Shown here one piece after another: positions 1 through 8,352 of a stretch of DNA of 64,000 bases. The notes under the pieces were generated by a model, which worked only from the letters and a program-made list of their open reading frames with translations, searched no databases and was not told the DNA's origin. The position numbers and the translations under genes were made by a program. Position 1 is the stretch's first letter, and each line of letters starts with the position of its first letter. Source of the DNA: Anaerovorax odorimutans (GTDB lineage: Bacteria > Bacillota > Clostridia > Peptostreptococcales > Anaerovoracaceae); the NCBI RefSeq assembly GCF_024459955.1, contig NZ_JANFXK010000007.1, positions 1-64,000 of the forward strand, given 5' to 3'.

Positions 1-328
1 TTTTGAGCGGTCTTTCGCAACGCCTCAGTTTGCCGCGCTTGCCGCAAAGCCGTGCCCAGGCGATAACTACCGCCCGATTTTTTCAAAAAGTTACGCGTTT
101 TTCAAGGATCCTGCGGCCCCCGAATAGGCCGATAGCACAAACCTTCATCTTTTATGGTTTCAACAGCCCGCAAACCCACAGCTTTGCGTAACCCGACGTC
201 GATTTTAAGAAAAAGTTACCGCAGCCCGGCTGGGACAAAAAACGGCTGCGGGTTTGCCACCATATTCTGATTTACCCGGCAAATCCCGCAACCATTGTCC
301 CTTAAAAAGTGCCTTGGTCGCAGATTGG
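1..328 (+). repeat. Long direct repeat, copy 1 (families A + C)
   Basis: This stretch is repeated almost base for base 640 bp downstream (641-968). Only scattered substitutions separate the copies, mainly around 121-165 versus 761-805. It contains a family A quasi-palindrome (about 61-230, with the core GCTTTGCGTAAC) followed by a family C module (about 250-325, ending in GCCTTGGTCGCAGA). No credible gene lies in it: the open frames are short, lack ribosome sites and are not conserved between the copies. The repeat runs off the left edge, so its true start is unknown. Confidence 0.9.
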
Positions 329-332
329 ATGT

Positions 333-372
333 ATCGTATGCAATATTCACCAATTGAGCCGGCTTTGCCGGG
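333..372 (-). repeat. Family E repeat fragment, inverted
   Basis: Read on the minus strand, this segment matches 7011-7050 at about 35 of 39 positions, including the exact 15-mer TCAATTGGTGAATAT. It lies between the two copies of the long direct repeat. No gene is associated with it. Confidence 0.75.
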
Positions 373-427
373 AGATTAAATATGTCTAAAATTTGCTGCG
401 GGCCACATGGAGTAAGTTACAAATTGG

Positions 428-535
428 CAGACAGCCGCCTTTTCGGCAATTTGCATATTTTGTTCAACAACCGCTCCGTTTCAGCTTTGTTGTTGAGGAT
501 TTTTCAAGGTTTGCGGCCTCTGCTCCTGTTCAAAG
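428..535 (-). repeat. Family B dispersed repeat, copy 1 (inverted)
   Basis: On the minus strand this segment aligns with 46681-46780 and 62783-62880. Shared pieces include GAGCAGAGGCC, CCTTG followed by CTCAACA, and a GGTTGTTGAACAAA-like block. Translation of the copies gives a faint common pattern ending in VVEQ, but every copy has in-frame stops, so I read it as non-coding or a decayed fragment. The rest of 373-640 shows no gene. Confidence 0.75.
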
Positions 536-640
536 TCGCATATAGATCGAGTTTCTATGCTCCCATGCCCTGCTATCCTTGAAAAAAGATCAACAAGAAC
601 TCGTTTTTTCGCTGCGTGTTGATAAAAATAGCGATTTGCC

Positions 641-968
641 TTTTGAGCGGTCTTTCGCAACGCCTCAGTTTGCCGCGCTTGCCGCAAAGCCGTGCCCAGG
701 CGATAACTACCGCCTGATTTTTTCAAAAAGTTACGCGTTTTTCAAGGATCCTGCGGTCCCCGAATGAGCCGATAGCACAAATGTTCACGTTCACCTGTTT
801 CGAACGCCCGCAAACCCACAGCTTTGCGTAACCCAACGTCGATTTTAAGAAAAAGTTACCGCAGCCCGGCTGGGACAAAAAACGGCTGCGGGTTTGCCAC
901 CATATTCTGATTTACCCGGCAAATCCCGCGACCATTGTCCCTTAAAAAGCGCCTTGGTCGCAGATTGA
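641..968 (+). repeat. Long direct repeat, copy 2 (families A + C)
   Basis: Second copy of 1-328, offset by exactly 640 bp. Family A occupies about 701-870 and family C about 890-965. The high identity over more than 300 bp suggests a recent duplication or active homogenisation. No gene is supported here. Confidence 0.9.
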
Positions 969-1018
969 ATATAATATCTGCATCGGCAGCCCAAACAGCA
1001 CCAACGCAAAATTTTCTA

Positions 1019-1048
1019 TTGACAAACGCCTCCGTCTCCGATTATACT
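1019..1048 (+). promoter_or_regulatory. Promoter of the leuACD T-box transcript
   Basis: A perfect TTGACA (1019-1024) is followed, 18 bp later, by TATACT (1043-1048). The predicted start, near 1055, lies just before the T-box leader. Confidence 0.75.
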
Positions 1049-1059
1049 AAATAGTAACT

Positions 1060-1295
1060 TTTGAATTTCATATTGTTGCGTTGAAGGGAATAAATCAGCA
1101 TATGTGGATCTTACAGAGAGCAGCCGGTCGGTGGAAAGGCTGCAGATACGAAAGCTGGTGTCTCACCCCGGAGCAAAATCTTATGAGTGGGACCTGGTGT
1201 TAGCCGGGGCCAATAAGAGTGGTACCGCGGAAGTTTGAATGTGAACCTTCGTCTCTTGTGCAGCAGGCTGTATAGGAGACGGAGTTTTTTATTAT
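1060..1295 (+). promoter_or_regulatory. T-box leader (leucine-type) with terminator
   Basis: The T-box signature AGAGTGGTACCGCGG lies at 1216-1230. An intrinsic terminator follows at 1247-1290 (CTTCGTCTC paired with GAGACGGAG, then six T). The 5' part contains the expected stem I region (about 1090-1200), with a plausible CTC leucine specifier at 1162-1164. Uncharged tRNA should pair with the T-box and allow read-through into leuA. The leucine assignment rests mainly on the downstream genes; the specifier codon is my reading and not certain. About 200 bases (1296-1503) separate the terminator from leuA and hold nothing recognisable. Confidence 0.9.
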
Positions 1296-1503
1296 TCCGG
1301 AAATATCAACAAAGTCTGCCACTAAAAAAATCGGTGGATCCGGCTTTGTTATGACTTTTACCGCTGGCTTGCTGGAGCATATTTGAGCATTCCCGTTTCC
1401 CACGGCAGTGCCGGCAGGAGGCAGAACCAGAAAACAGCAAGCAGAAACAGGAAACAGGAGCAATACGTTCACGAATCAAAAGAAAGGAAGGAAGAGACTG
1501 GAA

Positions 1504-3204
1504 ATGAAAAATTACGACAAGTATCAGGTGGGGTACTTCCCGCCGCCGCAGACAGAAGTGGAATGGATCAAAAAAGATCATATTGAAAAAGCGCCGATCT
1601 GGTGCAGCGTCGATCTAAGAGACGGAAATCAGGCGCTGATCGTTCCCATGAGTCTGGAGGAGAAGCTGGAGTTTTTCCAGTTCCTTGTCAAACTGGGTTT
1701 CAAAGAGATTGAAGTTGGCTTTCCTGCCGCTTCGGAAACAGAATATGAGTTTCTCAGGAGACTGATCGACGACGATCTGATTCCTGACGATGTGACTATC
1801 CAAGTGCTGACCCAGTCCAGAAAACATATAATAAAGAAGACTTTTGAGTCCCTGGTGGGTATCAAGAAAGCAATTGTACATTTATATAATTCCACTTCCC
1901 TGGCCCAAAGGGAGCAGGTATTCAAGGCTGAAAAAGACGAAATCATCGACATCGCCGCCAGCGGCGCCAAGCTGATTAAGAAATACGCCGCCAAATACCC
2001 GGATACGGAATTCCAGTTTGAATATTCGCCGGAAAGCTTTACCGGCACAGAGATGGATTTTGCCCGCGACATCTGTAACGCAGTCATTGACATCTGGGAA
2101 CCGACACCGGAAAACAAGGTGATTATCAACCTGCCGGCTACTGTTTCCATGTCCATGCCGCACGTTTACGCCAGCCAGATCGAATACATGTGCAAGAATC
2201 TGCATGATCGCGAAAACGTCATCGTTTCCCTGCATCCGCACAACGACCGGGGAACCGGTGTGGCAGACGCAGAGCTAGGGCTTTTGGCGGGAGGCGACCG
2301 TATCGAGGGCACACTGTTCGGAAACGGAGAAAGAACCGGCAACGTGGACGTGGTTACTTTGGCGATGAACATGTTCTCCCACGGAATCGATCCCAACCTG
2401 GATTTCTCCAACATGCCGGAAGTCGTAGAAATGTACGAAAAGTTTACAGACCTCAAGGTGCACCCTCGTCAGCCTTACGGCGGCCAGCTAGTATTCGCAG
2501 CCTTCTCCGGCTCCCATCAGGACGCCATTGCCAAGGGAATGAAGTGGAGAAAACACAAGAAACTGCACCAGTGGACAGTGCCATATCTTCCCATCGATCC
2601 AAAGGACGTGGGCAGAGAGTACGAAGGCGATGTAATCCGTATCAACAGCCAGTCGGGAAAAGGCGGTATCGCTTATATCCTGGAACGGGATTACGGATTC
2701 GACCTGCCAAAGCAGATGCGGGAAGAAGTGGGCTATATGATGAAGGATATTTCCGACCGCTCCCACAAAGAGCTTTCTTCGGAAGAGATCTTCGAGGCCT
2801 TCCGCAAGGAATACATCAATTACTTCGATCCCATCGACATTACCGATGCTACCTTTAAGAAGATATCCACTTATAAATCAGATGACGGTATGATCGTAGA
2901 TATGCGCGTGGATATAGGCGGAGATGTCTATGAGATCACCGCGGAAGGAAACGGCCGTCTCAACGCAATCAACAATGCGCTGAAAAAGACGCCGTATCAC
3001 TTTGACTACACGCTGGTCACCTACTCCGAACACGCGCTGGAAACCAGCTCCAGCTCCCGAGCGGCGGCTTACATCTGCATCGAGGACAGCGAGGGCGGTC
3101 AGTATTGGGGCGTAGGAACCCACGAGGACATTATTCTGGCCTCGGTCAACGCTCTGGTCAGCGCGCTTAACCGTGAAAACAAGATAAGAAAGTTTGTAAA
3201 ATAG
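1504..3204 (+). CDS. leuA: 2-isopropylmalate synthase
   Basis: Condenses acetyl-CoA with 2-oxoisovalerate to 2-isopropylmalate, the first committed step of leucine synthesis, in the cytoplasm. The product is about 566 residues, the size of the long LeuA form. The N-terminal TIM-barrel catalytic motif VDLRDGNQAL lies near residue 36, the metal-binding histidines fall in LHPHNDRGTG, and a C-terminal allosteric LeuA dimer domain covers roughly the last 130 residues. I chose the ATG at 1504 because AAGGAAGG lies just upstream; an in-frame start at 1408 would add 32 low-complexity residues without a ribosome site. It heads the T-box-controlled leuA-leuC-leuD operon, 15 bases from leuC. Confidence 0.95.
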   Translation: MKNYDKYQVGYFPPPQTEVEWIKKDHIEKAPIWCSVDLRDGNQALIVPMSLEEKLEFFQFLVKLGFKEIEVGFPAASETEYEFLRRLIDDDLIPDDVTIQVLTQSRKHIIKKTFESLVGIKKAIVHLYNSTSLAQREQVFKAEKDEIIDIAASGAKLIKKYAAKYPDTEFQFEYSPESFTGTEMDFARDICNAVIDIWEPTPENKVIINLPATVSMSMPHVYASQIEYMCKNLHDRENVIVSLHPHNDRGTGVADAELGLLAGGDRIEGTLFGNGERTGNVDVVTLAMNMFSHGIDPNLDFSNMPEVVEMYEKFTDLKVHPRQPYGGQLVFAAFSGSHQDAIAKGMKWRKHKKLHQWTVPYLPIDPKDVGREYEGDVIRINSQSGKGGIAYILERDYGFDLPKQMREEVGYMMKDISDRSHKELSSEEIFEAFRKEYINYFDPIDITDATFKKISTYKSDDGMIVDMRVDIGGDVYEITAEGNGRLNAINNALKKTPYHFDYTLVTYSEHALETSSSSRAAAYICIEDSEGGQYWGVGTHEDIILASVNALVSALNRENKIRKFVK

Positions 3205-3219
3205 AAGGAGGAAACAGAT

Positions 3220-4482
3220 ATGGGAATGACTATGACGCAAAAGATCCTGGCAGCTCACGCAGGTCTGGATCATGTGGTACCCGGTCAATTGATCCGGGCC
3301 AATCTGGATATGGTTCTGGCCAATGATATCACCGGGCCGGTTGCCATCAATGAATTTGAAAAAGCGGAATTCGGGGAAGTGTTCGACAAGAGCAAGGTTT
3401 CTCTGGTCATGGACCACTTTACGCCCAATAAGGATATCAAGTCAGCGGAGCAGTGCATGCAGTGCCGAACCTTCGCCAGACGCTTTGATATTGATAACTT
3501 CTACGATGTAGGAAATATGGGAATCGAGCATGCGCTGCTGCCGGAAAAAGGGCTGGTTGCCGCCGGCGACGCGATCATTGGCGCTGACTCCCACACTTGC
3601 ACCTACGGCGCGCTGGGAGCTTTCTCCACAGGCGTGGGCAGCACGGATCTGGCGGCAGGAATGGCTACGGGCCAGGCCTGGTTCAAGATTCCGCCGGCAT
3701 TAAGATTTGAGCTGAAGGGCTCTCTTCCTGAGAATGTAAGCGGCAAGGACGTTATTTTGCATATCATCGGCATGATCGGTGTTGACGGCGCTCTCTATAA
3801 ATCTATGGAATTCACCGGCGAAGGCGTTGCCAGCCTGTCCATGGATGACCGCCTCTGCATCGCCAACATGGCCATCGAGGCCGGGGCGAAGAACGGAATC
3901 TTCCCGGTAGACGAAGTGACCGAGGCTTATATGAAAGGCCGCGTAAACAGAGACTGGACCAAGTACGAAGCAGATGCGGATGCCCAGTATGACGAAACCT
4001 ATACCATCGACCTGTCACAGCTCAAACCGACGGTATCTTTCCCTCACCTTCCGGAAAATACCAAGACCATCGACGAGGTCGGCGATGTACCGATCCAGCA
4101 GGTAGTCATCGGCTCCTGCACCAACGGCAGATTGAGCGATATGCGTATCGCCGCGGAGATTTTAAAAGGACAGCAGATTCATCCTGATGTGAGGGCCATC
4201 ATCATCCCTGCTACCCAGCAGATCTACAAGGACTGCATCAAGCTGGGATATCTGGATACCTTTATCGATGCAGGCTGCGTGGTTTCCACACCGACCTGCG
4301 GACCGTGCCTGGGAGGACATATGGGAATCCTGGCAGCGGGAGAACGGTGCGTGGCTACCACCAACCGAAACTTTGTCGGCAGAATGGGCCACACCGAAAG
4401 CGAAGTATATCTGGCAAGCCCTGCCGTAGCCGCGGCATCAGCCATTGCCGGAAAGATCAGCGGACCGAAAGGAGGCAAATAG
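3220..4482 (+). CDS. leuC: 3-isopropylmalate dehydratase large subunit
   Basis: The large subunit of isopropylmalate isomerase carries the [4Fe-4S] cluster that interconverts 2- and 3-isopropylmalate. The three cluster cysteines are visible in GSCTNGR (about residue 300) and TCGPCLGG (about 360 and 363). The 420-residue length is normal for the shorter archaeal/clostridial LeuC type. GGAGG sits eight bases before the ATG at 3220. Its stop and the leuD start are separated by a single base, so translation is probably coupled. Confidence 0.96.
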   Translation: MGMTMTQKILAAHAGLDHVVPGQLIRANLDMVLANDITGPVAINEFEKAEFGEVFDKSKVSLVMDHFTPNKDIKSAEQCMQCRTFARRFDIDNFYDVGNMGIEHALLPEKGLVAAGDAIIGADSHTCTYGALGAFSTGVGSTDLAAGMATGQAWFKIPPALRFELKGSLPENVSGKDVILHIIGMIGVDGALYKSMEFTGEGVASLSMDDRLCIANMAIEAGAKNGIFPVDEVTEAYMKGRVNRDWTKYEADADAQYDETYTIDLSQLKPTVSFPHLPENTKTIDEVGDVPIQQVVIGSCTNGRLSDMRIAAEILKGQQIHPDVRAIIIPATQQIYKDCIKLGYLDTFIDAGCVVSTPTCGPCLGGHMGILAAGERCVATTNRNFVGRMGHTESEVYLASPAVAAASAIAGKISGPKGGK

Positions 4483-4483
4483 G

Positions 4484-4969
4484 ATGGATGCAAAAGGCAG
4501 AGTACATAAATACGGAAACAATGTAGACACGGACGTTATCATCCCTGCGAGACACCTTAATACTCAGGACCACAAGGAGCTGGCGTCCCACTGCATGGAG
4601 GATATCGACAAGGAGTTTGTAAACAAGGTAAAGGAAGGTGACATCATGGTGGCCGGCGACAACTTTGGATGCGGTTCTTCCAGGGAGCATGCTCCCATCG
4701 CCATCAAGGCCAGCGGCATCAGCTGCGTCATCGCCAATACCTTCGCCCGCATCTTCTACCGGAACTCCATCAACATCGGACTTCCGATCCTGGAATGTGC
4801 CGAGGCCAGCCAGAAGATCGAAGATGGCGATGAAGTCAGTGTAGACTTCAACACGGGAGTAATCACTAACATAACCAAGAACGAAACCTATCAGGCCCTG
4901 CCCTTCCCTGACTTTATCAAGGATATCATGGCAAAAGGCGGACTGATGAACAGTTTAAAAGAAAAATAA
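4484..4969 (+). CDS. leuD: 3-isopropylmalate dehydratase small subunit
   Basis: The swivelling small subunit partners LeuC in isopropylmalate isomerase. The protein is 161 residues and shows the family motifs [14 protein letters not shown] near the N-terminus and [11 protein letters not shown] in the middle, which orders the substrate-binding loop. The ATG at 4484 follows GGAGG at the end of leuC. It is the last gene of the T-box operon; a strong terminator follows seven bases after the stop. Confidence 0.96.
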   Translation: MDAKGRVHKYGNNVDTDVIIPARHLNTQDHKELASHCMEDIDKEFVNKVKEGDIMVAGDNFGCGSSREHAPIAIKASGISCVIANTFARIFYRNSINIGLPILECAEASQKIEDGDEVSVDFNTGVITNITKNETYQALPFPDFIKDIMAKGGLMNSLKEK

Positions 4970-4976
4970 AGTTGTG

Positions 4977-5007
4977 CCGCCGGTGGATTTCACCGGCGGT
5001 GTTTTTT
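4977..5007 (+). terminator. Intrinsic terminator of leuACD
   Basis: CCGCCGGTG (4977-4985) pairs perfectly with CACCGGCGG (4991-4999) around a five-base loop and is followed by a T-rich tract (5000-5007). Confidence 0.92.
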
Positions 5008-5030
5008 ATGTTTCCCCGCGAAGGGAAGGC

Positions 5031-5190
5031 CGGTAACTTTTCTTATTTTTTACGAAAAGTTACGCATTTTTCAACCTTTCCACCGGCTTCCGGACAGCCG
5101 AAAACACAAATTTTCATTTTTCACGGCTTTGACCCCCTCCAAACCCACAACTTTGCGTAACTTTTTATAAATTTTCAAAAAAGTTACCGC
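5031..5190. repeat. Family A quasi-palindromic repeat, copy 3
   Basis: Begins CGGTAACTTTT and ends AAAAAAGTTACCG, so the ends are inverted copies. Inside, GAAAAGTTACGCA (about 5053-5066) faces TTGCGTAACTTT (about 5152-5164). The element therefore has four alternating GTAACTTT boxes and could fold as two side-by-side hairpins or as one large cruciform. Other copies lie at about 61-230, 701-870, 46833-46998 and 62929-63095. The following stretch to 5440 has no gene. Confidence 0.88.
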
Positions 5191-5442
5191 CGGCCGCCGG
5201 CCGCAAGCCCGACCCCAGCTCCCAACCCCCAAACCCCCAGCCCGCTCAGGCCGCAGGCCCGGACCAGACAAATAAAAAGCCGCTTCAAAACCGCCCTTTT
5301 AAGCCAAACAGTTCTGAACCAGCTTCATCTCTTATATAATTACAATTCACACTTTTACATTTTATAAGATGCGTCTAGCATCCTTCACACAGCTTCAATT
5401 CCCCGGCAGCACCGCTCCAACTCCAGCCAGCATAATATATAA

Positions 5443-5544
5443 TTACGCAGCGTTTCTCTTGGAAGAAAACTTATTTTTCAGCGCAGCCGCGCAGAACCCA
5501 ATTCCGATAACCGTCACAACCATAAGTCCTAACATAAGCTTCAT
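5443..5544 (-). CDS. One-helix membrane microprotein (33 aa)
   Basis: This short frame has a strong ribosome site (AAGGAGAT about seven bases before its ATG at 5544). It encodes a hydrophobic segment of about 18 residues, then the motif GFCAAALKNK and a basic tail, typical of a single-pass membrane peptide. The next gene upstream on the same strand (5590-5682) encodes a peptide with the matching motif GFCGAAIRDK, so the two are paralogues. Conservation of the motif, length and ribosome site argues for real genes. I do not recognise the family. Function is unknown; small-peptide roles such as toxin, signal or membrane-complex subunit are only guesses. Confidence 0.62.
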   Translation of the reverse strand: MKLMLGLMVVTVIGIGFCAAALKNKFSSKRNAA

Positions 5545-5589
5545 ATCTGATCTCCTTTCATTGAATACCTGTTACACACAATTTCCCCG

Positions 5590-5682
5590 TTATGCTCTTG
5601 GAATCTTATCTCTGATAGCCGCGCCGCAGAACCCCACTGCAATAATCGCCACTGCAACCGCCCCGATTAAAAACTTTTTCAT
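5590..5682 (-). CDS. One-helix membrane microprotein (30 aa), paralogue
   Basis: It starts at an ATG at 5682 preceded by AAAGGATG. A Met-Lys-Lys start leads into a hydrophobic stretch (AVAVAIIAVGFCGAA) and a charged end containing IRDKIP. The segment VGFCGAAIRDK aligns with IGFCAAALKNK of the downstream peptide at 5443-5544. The frame can be extended upstream to 5796, but that part has no ribosome site and is unlike the neighbour. The pair lies opposite in orientation to, and between, leuD and leuB. Function unknown. Confidence 0.62.
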   Translation of the reverse strand: MKKFLIGAVAVAIIAVGFCGAAIRDKIPRA

Positions 5683-5800
5683 AGGTCCCATCCTTTCTTT
5701 TTCCTGAATCACTTTATGGTTTAAGTATACCTTCAAATTATTAATGAATCCATTGATTTGTCTTACGAATTTCTTACATTTCTGTAAGACTGGCAAGGCA

Positions 5801-5829
5801 TTGCAAAAATCCCCTTCACCGTTTATAAT
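5801..5829 (+). promoter_or_regulatory. leuB promoter
   Basis: TTGCAA (5801-5806), a 17-base spacer and a perfect TATAAT (5824-5829). The leader to the leuB ATG is only about 30 bases, so no T-box fits. leuB must be controlled separately from leuACD. Confidence 0.75.
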
Positions 5830-5864
5830 TAGGCATGTACATATAATAGATAGGAGATGCGAAT

Positions 5865-6935
5865 ATGAATTACAAGATAGCTGTCGTTCCCGGAGATGGG
5901 ATCGGCCCCGAAGTCATCGATCAGGCCCTGAGGGTTCTGGATCGAATTGGAGAAAAATATAACCACAATTTTGAATACACGAAGGTTCTGGCCGGAGGAG
6001 CCGCCATCGATGCCACCGGCGGATGTTTGCCGCAGGAGACCATCGACATCTGTAAAGCCAGCGACGCTGTTCTGCTGGGCGCAGTGGGCGGATGGAAGTG
6101 GGACACGCTCCCCGGAGACGAGCGGCCGGAGCGGGCGCTGTTAGGTCTTAGAAAAGAGCTGGGTCTTTTTGCCAATCTCCGCCCGGCAATTCTCTTTGAC
6201 GAGTTGAGCGAGGCCTGCCCACTCAAGCCGGAAATTACAGCGGGCGGACTTGATATTGTCGTTGTCCGTGAGCTTACCGGCGGCATCTACTTTGGCGAAA
6301 AAGGCTTTAAAGATACGGACCTCGGCCCTGCCGCTTACGATGTGGAACAGTACGCAGAGGAGGAGGTACGCAGAATCGCCATCGTAGCCTTTGATATGGC
6401 TATGAAGAGAAATAAGAAGGTCACCAGCGTAGATAAAGCCAACGTGCTGGAAAGCTCCCGCCTGTGGAGACGGGTGGTTGCCGAAGTGGCAAAGGATTAC
6501 CCGGAAGTGGAGCTGAACAACCTGTACGTTGATAATACTGCTATGCAGATGATCCTCAACCCCAAGCAGTTCGATGTGATCGTAACCAGCAACATCTTCG
6601 GCGATATCCTTTCCGACGAAGCCAGCCAGATCACAGGCTCCATCGGCATGCTGCCGTCAGCCAGCCTGGCTCAGGGAAACTTCGGCATGTACGAACCGGT
6701 TCACGGCTCCGCCCCTGATATCGCGGGGCAAAACAAGGCAAACCCCATGGCTACGATTCTTTCCGCAGCCATGATGCTCCGTTACACCTTCGGACTTTCC
6801 AACGAAGCGGATGCCATCGAAGCCGCGGTTAAGAAAGTCTTGGCAGACGGTTACCGCACCCCGGACCTGATGGCAAACGGGGGTAAAGAGATGGGAACCA
6901 AGGAAGCCGGCGACCTGATTCTGGCGGCCTTATAA
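5865..6935 (+). CDS. leuB: 3-isopropylmalate dehydrogenase
   Basis: NAD-dependent oxidative decarboxylation of 3-isopropylmalate to 2-oxoisocaproate, the last leucine-specific step before transamination. Its 356 residues show the family hallmarks: PGDGIGPEV at the N-terminus, [11 protein letters not shown] in the substrate loop, the NMVVT-type region with the metal-binding aspartates in [11 protein letters not shown], and the NAD-binding [16 protein letters not shown] precedes the ATG by eight bases. It is transcribed alone from the promoter at 5801-5829 and is split from leuACD by about 900 bases. Confidence 0.96.
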   Translation: MNYKIAVVPGDGIGPEVIDQALRVLDRIGEKYNHNFEYTKVLAGGAAIDATGGCLPQETIDICKASDAVLLGAVGGWKWDTLPGDERPERALLGLRKELGLFANLRPAILFDELSEACPLKPEITAGGLDIVVVRELTGGIYFGEKGFKDTDLGPAAYDVEQYAEEEVRRIAIVAFDMAMKRNKKVTSVDKANVLESSRLWRRVVAEVAKDYPEVELNNLYVDNTAMQMILNPKQFDVIVTSNIFGDILSDEASQITGSIGMLPSASLAQGNFGMYEPVHGSAPDIAGQNKANPMATILSAAMMLRYTFGLSNEADAIEAAVKKVLADGYRTPDLMANGGKEMGTKEAGDLILAAL

Positions 6936-6966
6936 GGATAAATAGCATATCCCACGCAGTCCGAAT

Positions 6967-7050
6967 AGTATAGTATACGAGCCACGTCGAGTATACTTTA
7001 CGTATATTCAACCTCTCGGCAACGCCGGTTCAATTGGTGAATATCGTATA
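6967..7050. repeat. Family E repeat, copy 1
   Basis: The left half (about 6967-7012) matches 55995-56043, sharing ATACGAGC, CGTCGA and ATATAC; GTATACGAGC...GTCGAGTATAC is itself a partial palindrome. The right half (about 7011-7050) matches 333-372 in inverted orientation. It sits in the spacer after leuB. Confidence 0.72.
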
Positions 7051-7056
7051 GAAAAA

Positions 7057-7084
7057 AAGCTGCATCCGAAAGGGTGCGGCTTTT
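7057..7084 (+). terminator. Probable terminator after leuB
   Basis: AAGCTGCATCC (7057-7067) pairs, with two G-T wobbles, with GGGTGCGGC plus TT (7072-7082) around a GAAA tetraloop, followed by TTTTG. It lies about 120 bases after leuB, with the family E repeat in between. Confidence 0.65.
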
Positions 7085-7172
7085 GTGAGCTTTATAGAAT
7101 CAGACGGCTCGGGTGCGGTTTTGAGCTGGGAGCGGTCACAGCCCGCAAACTACATAAGTTTATGGAGGAATT

Positions 7173-8063
7173 ATGGAAACACAAAACGCACAAAAAAAAG
7201 CGATGTTCCTTATGGCATTGTGCGCATGCCTGTGGAGCATCAGCGGTATTTTTATCAAATGGATATCCTGGAGTCCTTTCCTCATCGCAGGCGGGCGCAG
7301 TCTGATCTCTGCGATGGTTCTCGGTCTCTACATGTACATAACTAAAATACCGGTAAAGGTTTGCAACTTTTCCGCAGGCGCAGGCATCAGTCTGGCGGTA
7401 TCTTTTATGTGCTTTGTTTCAGCTAACAAGCTGACTACCGCCGCCAACGCCATTGTCCTGCAATATACGGCGCCGATCTTCATACTGATTATCTCCGTAT
7501 TGTTTTTACACCAAAAAATTAAACGGCGTGAAATCGTCGTAGTGACCGTCACTGCCGCCGGTATTGTCCTCTTTTTCCTAGATCAGCTTTCACCGGGCAA
7601 CATTGCCGGGAACATTCTGGGAATTCTGGCAGGACTATTTTTATCGATTATGTTCGTTCTGGTGGGTCAGGGCGGAGACGATGATTCCATCCGCATGAGC
7701 GGAATTCTGTTTGCCCACATCCTCACCGCTGCCGCCGGCATCCCCATAGGCGCCTGCTTCACGCAGTCCATCGCCTCATCGGAGATCTGGTTCGTGGTGA
7801 TTCTGGGTGTCTTTCAGCTGGGAATTCCTTATGTTTTGTACGCAATCGCGGCAAAGGACTGTTCCCCTCTGGCCTGCTCGCTGATCGGTATGCTGGAGCC
7901 GCTGCTGAATCCGGTCTGGGTGTTCCTCTTTGACGGGGAAAAACCGGGGTTCTTTGCCTTTATCGGCGGCGTTATCGTCATTGCGGCAGTTACGGTCTGG
8001 TGCATTACAGAGAACCGAAGCCAGCAGGCGGAGGCTGCTGCAATAGGGGATAAAAATTCTTAA
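7173..8063 (+). CDS. DMT-superfamily (EamA) transporter
   Basis: A 296-residue integral membrane protein with about ten hydrophobic helices arranged as two EamA halves, the second beginning near residue 150. The family exports or imports small metabolites or amino acids; the substrate cannot be told from the sequence. Signature pieces are ACLWSISGIFIKWIS near the N-terminus and LGIPYVLYAIAAKDCSPL with LEPLLNPVWVFL in the second half. GGAGG precedes the ATG. It appears to be a single gene following a terminator, and the spacer after it is a family D repeat. Confidence 0.85.
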   Translation: METQNAQKKAMFLMALCACLWSISGIFIKWISWSPFLIAGGRSLISAMVLGLYMYITKIPVKVCNFSAGAGISLAVSFMCFVSANKLTTAANAIVLQYTAPIFILIISVLFLHQKIKRREIVVVTVTAAGIVLFFLDQLSPGNIAGNILGILAGLFLSIMFVLVGQGGDDDSIRMSGILFAHILTAAAGIPIGACFTQSIASSEIWFVVILGVFQLGIPYVLYAIAAKDCSPLACSLIGMLEPLLNPVWVFLFDGEKPGFFAFIGGVIVIAAVTVWCITENRSQQAEAAAIGDKNS

Positions 8064-8084
8064 TTAAATGAGCCTTGAGAAAGG

Positions 8085-8300
8085 CCCCGAGGGGAGACAG
8101 GGGGCTGCCCAAGCCTGTCCATACAGCAAAGTTATCCATATTTTCCTTAAAACAAGAGAATATGGATAACTTTGCAACGGCTTTGGCAGTTCATTTTTTA
8201 AAATCCGGCTATTGGGTGGAAAATGCGCCAAAACAGGCCCCTCCAGCCCACAACTTTTATCCATAAAGAAGGTTTTTTTGCCGAATATGGGGAAAAGGCC
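8085..8300 (-). repeat. Family D hairpin repeat, copy 1
   Basis: The core at 8126-8175 is a long hairpin whose arms are GCAAAGTTATCCATATT and its complement. Read on the minus strand, the core and about 60 bases before it align with 38275-38385, including the loop TTAAAACAAG and the flank AACCGTTGCA-like block. No gene is supported in 8064-8310. Confidence 0.75.
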
Positions 8301-8311
8301 CATCGCCAATT

Positions 8312-8352
8312 AAAAAAGGAGCTGTCACATCAGACTGACAAGCTCCTTTTTT
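8312..8352 (-). terminator. Terminator of the yjbQ-acetyltransferase unit
   Basis: AAAAAAGGAGCTGTCA pairs with TGACAAGCTCCTTTTTTT with one bulge. It abuts the stop of the acetyltransferase on the minus strand and has T-runs on both strands, so it may act bidirectionally. Confidence 0.85.

Noticed and set aside
1-968. CRISPR array or tandem satellite
   Set aside because: Only two units of 328 bp with a dissimilar 312-bp insert; no short regular repeat-spacer pattern here or elsewhere in the window.
1408-1503. N-terminal extension of LeuA
   Set aside because: Low-complexity Arg/Gln-rich sequence without ribosome site; the ATG at 1504 matches the family start.
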